A stretch of 35,064 nucleotides of DNA from the NCBI GenBank assembly GCA_027485285.1, contig JAIXRH010000063.1:1-35064 (forward strand). The letters run 5' to 3'. Each line of letters opens with the position of its first letter. Position 1 is the stretch's first letter. Shown one piece after another: positions 31,750 through 35,064 of the stretch. This stretch comes from Comamonadaceae bacterium (GTDB taxonomy: Bacteria; Pseudomonadota; Gammaproteobacteria; Burkholderiales; Burkholderiaceae_C). The notes under the pieces were generated by a model. That model made no database searches. It had not been told where the DNA came from and worked only from the letters and a program-made list of their open reading frames with translations. Made by a program: the position numbers and the translations under genes.

Positions 31750-32573
31750 GCGTCGGTCGAACTGTTTTGCATCAGTCGCTCCATGAAGAATTGCAGACCG
31801 CCCGATGGGTGGTCAATGGTGCGCAAGTGGGTGCATGCCTCGGCTAAGCGCATGTAATCACGAGCAGCGGCTGTGCCAGGGGCGAGTTCCATCACCGACT
31901 GGTATTTTTTGAGGGCACGCAAGACCATCTCGTCGTCTTCGATCGAGGTGAGGTAGTGCACCGACTCACCCAAGAAACGCACACACACGTCGTTGAGTTT
32001 TTTATACAGCTTCCAGCCTTCCGACTGGCTCTTGACCATGTTGGGCAAAAGGTAAATTTCGTCCAGGCCCATCTCTTTGCTCAAGATTTTGATGGTGCCG
32101 TAGGCGTCAGCAATGGACGATGGATCGTCTTTGACCACGATGAAGCGGCGTTGGCAAGCCGCCAAGAACGACAACACGGAGGGCGAAATCCCCGCTGCCA
32201 CGTCCACGATCAAATAATCCACATCGTCGGCCAACACACCAAACGACTGCACGATGCTGGCGGCCTGAATGTCGCTCAGGCCGGCCAACTCTTGCATGCC
32301 CGAGGCACCCGGAATCAGCTTCACGCCTTGGCGGGTGGTGATGAGAATGTCTTGCAGCGTTTTTTGACCTGATAAGAAATGACCCAAGTTGTATTCGGCG
32401 CGAGCGCCCAAGGCAATTTGAGCGTTGGCCAAACCCAAGTCGGCATCAAACAGCATGACGCTGTGTCCCAGCTGGGTGAGGGCCACCGCCAAGTTGATGG
32501 AGGTGGTGGTTTTACCCACGCCCCCCTTGCCGCTGGCGATGCCGATGACTTCTGTTCTGCGTGAGTTACTCAT
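31746..32573 (-). CDS. fleN: Flagellar number regulator FleN/FlhG (MinD-like ATPase)
   Basis: FleN/FlhG limits flagellar number and, in Pseudomonas, restrains FleQ. The deviant Walker A GKGGVGKT lies at residues 15-22, the A' motif DADLGLAN at about 43-50 and a MinD-type DVAAG segment at about 125. A C-terminal helix (about 255-270) could be the membrane-targeting element. The chain starts only eight residues before the first beta strand, so the N-terminal DQA-x-x-LR activator helix known for some FlhG proteins is absent. It overlaps flhF by eight bases and fliA by four. Confidence 0.95.
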   Translation of the reverse strand: MSNSRRTEVIGIASGKGGVGKTTTSINLAVALTQLGHSVMLFDADLGLANAQIALGARAEYNLGHFLSGQKTLQDILITTRQGVKLIPGASGMQELAGLSDIQAASIVQSFGVLADDVDYLIVDVAAGISPSVLSFLAACQRRFIVVKDDPSSIADAYGTIKILSKEMGLDEIYLLPNMVKSQSEGWKLYKKLNDVCVRFLGESVHYLTSIEDDEMVLRALKKYQSVMELAPGTAAARDYMRLAEACTHLRTIDHPSGGLQFFMERLMQNSSTDA

Positions 32574-33963
32574 GGGTCAAGCCTGTGGTTTCGGTTTTGA
32601 ATGTGGCCGTGATTTGCGCCAGTTTGGAAGCTGCCAATTCATTGACTGCCGCCTCGCGTGCGTTTTGCTGCACTTGTTCTTCAGTCTCTGGCAATGGCAA
32701 GTTGTCGAGCGCGCATTGCACCAAGCCGGCCAAGGACACGTCTTGCACCAAATCAGCCGTGCGATCGCCGTGGCTGGCCACAGACACGCTCAACGCTTTG
32801 TCGGTCAAGAACTGCAACAGGGCCCAAGGCTGGGTGGACTCGTCCAACTTGCTGAGCATCAGTGAAGCCCACACGTTGTCGGCGTTGTCAAACACGCGGC
32901 GAATGTTCGCAGCCGATGCATCAGCGGGAATCACCGCGTGGCATTGCACGTTGAGGTTGAAGGCGCGAATTTCGGCCAAGCGCTCGTTCATTTGCACGCC
33001 TGCGGTGTCAATCAAAATGAGTTTGCGTTGGGTGTGTTCGTCCAGCAAGAGCTTCAAGGTTGAGGCGTTGGTGGCGCGGAAACAATCCACACCCGACTGG
33101 GCGCACAACAATTGGGTTTGGTTCCAAGCGCCAGCACGCTGGTCTTGGAAGCTGATGACCATGACTTGTTCGCTGCCGTGCAGCTGCGCGGCGTGTTGCG
33201 CCAAACGCGCCACCATCATCGATTTGCCAGCACCCGATGGGCCAGCCAAAGCGTGAATGCCAGTCACCGGTGTTTGGGCTTGTTCTTGCTCAACGGAGTG
33301 GGCCAATTGACGGCTCAAAGCGCCGAGGGCGTCGGCCATGTTGTTGTGGTCTTTGATGTTGTCGATCAACAAGGCGCGCAAGGCGACTGGAATCGGGGCA
33401 TCGTTCAAAGCGTCACGCAATGGGGCGATGGCGGCGGGCAATTGCATGCCGCCTTGTTGCCAAGCCACCATTTGTTGGCCGAGTTTGAATTCACGGCGCA
33501 GCGAGTTGAGCTCTTCACGCACCAGCGCCACAATTTCGCGGCCGCGCAATGTGTCGTGTTCTTCGGCGGCGCGTTGGGTGGTGTCGTCCATGGGCTGAGC
33601 GGCCACTTTGACCGTGGTTTTGGCTTTAGACACCGCCGCTTTGGCAGGCTTGGCCGCCACTTCCACGAGGGGCTTGGCCACTTGGGTGGCTTGGCGCTCG
33701 CGGGCATCGCGTTTGTTTTGGTCAATGGTTTGACCCAGCAACACATCGAACTTGCCACTTGGCTTGCTTGCGCTGGCGTATTGGCTTTTCACAAACGGAT
33801 CAGCTTCCTCAGGTGTGAGGGGGGCCAGATCCACCGCCACGATCAGCTCGGTCAAGCCATTGACTTGGCCGCTCGAGATGACGAGCACGTCCGGGCCGTA
33901 TTGGGCCACGGCCTTTTCGTTGGCAGCGCGGATGTCGCGGGCAAGGATGCGTTTGAGTTCCAT
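32566..33963 (-). CDS. flhF: SRP-type GTPase FlhF
   Basis: FlhF marks the pole for flagellar assembly. The N-terminal B region (MELKRILARDIRAANEKAVA) is followed by a variable, basic linker (Pro/Lys/Ala-rich, about 90-140). The N and G domains follow at about 140-440. The P-loop GPSGAGKS lies at about 240-247, DTAGV at about 320 and SKLDEST at about 378. FlhF proteins more often read GPTGVGKTTT, so the P-loop is slightly unusual but still valid. It lies 38 bases after the flhA stop. Confidence 0.95.
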   Translation of the reverse strand: MELKRILARDIRAANEKAVAQYGPDVLVISSGQVNGLTELIVAVDLAPLTPEEADPFVKSQYASASKPSGKFDVLLGQTIDQNKRDARERQATQVAKPLVEVAAKPAKAAVSKAKTTVKVAAQPMDDTTQRAAEEHDTLRGREIVALVREELNSLRREFKLGQQMVAWQQGGMQLPAAIAPLRDALNDAPIPVALRALLIDNIKDHNNMADALGALSRQLAHSVEQEQAQTPVTGIHALAGPSGAGKSMMVARLAQHAAQLHGSEQVMVISFQDQRAGAWNQTQLLCAQSGVDCFRATNASTLKLLLDEHTQRKLILIDTAGVQMNERLAEIRAFNLNVQCHAVIPADASAANIRRVFDNADNVWASLMLSKLDESTQPWALLQFLTDKALSVSVASHGDRTADLVQDVSLAGLVQCALDNLPLPETEEQVQQNAREAAVNELAASKLAQITATFKTETTGLTHE

Positions 33964-34001
33964 AGGGTCAGCTCACTCTGTCTTTGATATGGGTTTGCGG
34001 G

Positions 34002-35064
34002 TTATCGGGCTTTGGCGTCTACGGTGTAGATCACTTTGACGGCCTGATCGTCCGGAATTTCGCTGTAAGACAGCACAGTCAAATCGTTCACTCGGAATCG
34101 TGAGGCTTTGGAGAGCCAGCCACGAATCACGGGGGACACCACCAACACGGCGGGGTGGCCCATTTCTTCCACGGTGCGCGCGCCTTCGCGCAGACCGGCA
34201 AATAAGTTTTCCGACAGACCTGGCTCCATCACCACGGCTTGGCCGGGTTGGCTTTGTTGCAACACGTTGTGCAGCAGTTGTTCCAGCGAGGGCTCGAGCG
34301 TCATGACTTGCAAGCCGTTGTCGCTGTCGATCAGGCTTTGCATGATCATGCGGCCGAGCTTGGGGCGAACCATGGCGGTGAGTTGTTCGGGGTCTTGCGT
34401 GCGGGTGCTGGCTTCGGTCAAGGCTTCCGCAATGGTGCGCATGTCGCGAATCGACACCGACTCGGCCAACAGGTTTTGCAAGGTGCGGGTCAAGATGCCG
34501 AGCGACAACTTACCGGGCACGAGGTCTTCCACAATCTTGGGAGACTTGGCGGCGAGTTTGTCGAGCAACTGTTGGGTTTCGTCGTGGCTCAACATGTCAG
34601 AGGCGTTTTCGCGCAGCACTTTGTTGAGGTGGGTGGAAATGGCGGTGGCGGCATCGACCACGGTGTAGCCCAGGGTGCGGGCTTGGTCGCGCTGAGAAGG
34701 TTCAATCCACACGGCTTCCAAGCCAAATGCGGGTTCGCGGGTGGGAATGCCTTCCAACTGACCATACACATGACCAGGGTTGATGGCCAGCTCGCGGCCC
34801 ACTTTGACTTCGCCCTTGCCACGCACCACGCCTTTGAGCACGATGTTGTAGGCGTCTGGGTCGATGTTCAGGTCGTCACGGATACGCACGGGCTGGACCA
34901 AAAAGCCCAACTCGGCAGACAATTTTTTGCGCACGCCTTTGACGCGTGTCATCAGCTCGCCGCCGGTTTCGGCGTTGACCAAGGGAATCAGGCCGTAGCC
35001 AATTTCCAAACCAATCAGGTCGACTTGGTCCACATCGTCCCAGTCGAGTTCTTTGGGCGCGTCG
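34002..35064 (-). CDS. flhA: Flagellar export gate protein FlhA, cytoplasmic part (5' end beyond the right edge)
   Basis: FlhA forms the nonameric export gate whose cytoplasmic domain docks chaperone-substrate complexes. The frame is open to the right edge, so the N-terminal membrane half lies outside the window. The visible part holds the subdomains of the cytoplasmic region: GLEIGYGLIPLVNAETGGEL, VRIRDDLNIDPDAYNIVLKG, EAVWIEPSQRDQARTLGYTV, DAATAISTHLNKVLRENASD, KLSLGILTRTLQNLLAESVS, and ending with VIRGWLSKASRFRVNDLTVL. The region is complete to the stop. Confidence 0.96.
   Translation of the reverse strand, partial: DAPKELDWDDVDQVDLIGLEIGYGLIPLVNAETGGELMTRVKGVRKKLSAELGFLVQPVRIRDDLNIDPDAYNIVLKGVVRGKGEVKVGRELAINPGHVYGQLEGIPTREPAFGLEAVWIEPSQRDQARTLGYTVVDAATAISTHLNKVLRENASDMLSHDETQQLLDKLAAKSPKIVEDLVPGKLSLGILTRTLQNLLAESVSIRDMRTIAEALTEASTRTQDPEQLTAMVRPKLGRMIMQSLIDSDNGLQVMTLEPSLEQLLHNVLQQSQPGQAVVMEPGLSENLFAGLREGARTVEEMGHPAVLVVSPVIRGWLSKASRFRVNDLTVLSYSEIPDDQAVKVIYTVDAKAR

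Noticed and set aside
1-35064. Mobile elements, integrase sites, CRISPR arrays or a defence island
   Set aside because: Every gene fits motility or lies inside a motility operon. I saw no transposase, integrase, spaced direct repeats or tRNA-linked attachment site.

Overview
The window is a nearly uninterrupted flagellar and motility gene cluster from a Gram-negative bacterium. The P- and L-ring genes, the FlhF/FlhG (FleN) pair, FliA/FlgM and the gene order point to a polarly flagellated betaproteobacterium, probably Burkholderiales and perhaps Comamonadaceae. That placement is inferred from gene content and protein style; no search was run. I see no tRNA, rRNA, insertion sequence or CRISPR array.

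Layout, minus strand, right to left. (1) 35064-30134 holds the end of flhA, then flhF, fleN/flhG, fliA and an uncharacterised one-helix membrane protein, nearly all overlapping. (2) fliS (30057) is followed by motA-motB. (3) A plus-strand gene at 26527 encodes a receiver-less sigma54 activator. Divergent from it runs an accessory operon: an FlgP-like lipoprotein, an FlgT-like protein, a small LysM/FimV-like protein, a FliK-like protein and an FhlB-type FlhB C-terminal homologue. (4) The plus strand carries flgA, flgM and flgN (21332-22991). Divergent from flgA is a LysM plus lytic-transglycosylase gene. (5) The rod/hook operon flgBCDEFGHIJKL runs from 19944 to 5201. (6) The late genes fliD, flaG and fliC follow, then a partial gene at the left edge that encodes an octapeptide-repeat protein.

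Regulation can be read from the DNA. Sigma54-type -24/-12 elements precede flgB and flgA, and a likely activator lies in the window. Seven sites of the FliA (sigma28) type, all with an 11-base spacer, precede the repeat-protein gene, fliC, flaG, fliD, flgM, fliS and the flgP operon. This suggests a sigma54 tier for rod/hook genes and a FliA/FlgM tier for late genes.

The unusual content is as follows. FlgE (1260 aa), FlgK (1497 aa) and FliC (708 aa) are much enlarged by repeated modules, and one module seems to be shared by FlgE and FlgK. An uncharacterised octapeptide-repeat protein sits behind a FliA-type promoter next to flagellin. A 20-bp palindrome, AGCGGCAA-N4-TTGCCGCT, occurs three times exactly. 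FlgJ lacks its muramidase domain while a separate transglycosylase gene is present. Vibrio-type FlgP/FlgT ring proteins are encoded with a FliK-like/FhlB pair.
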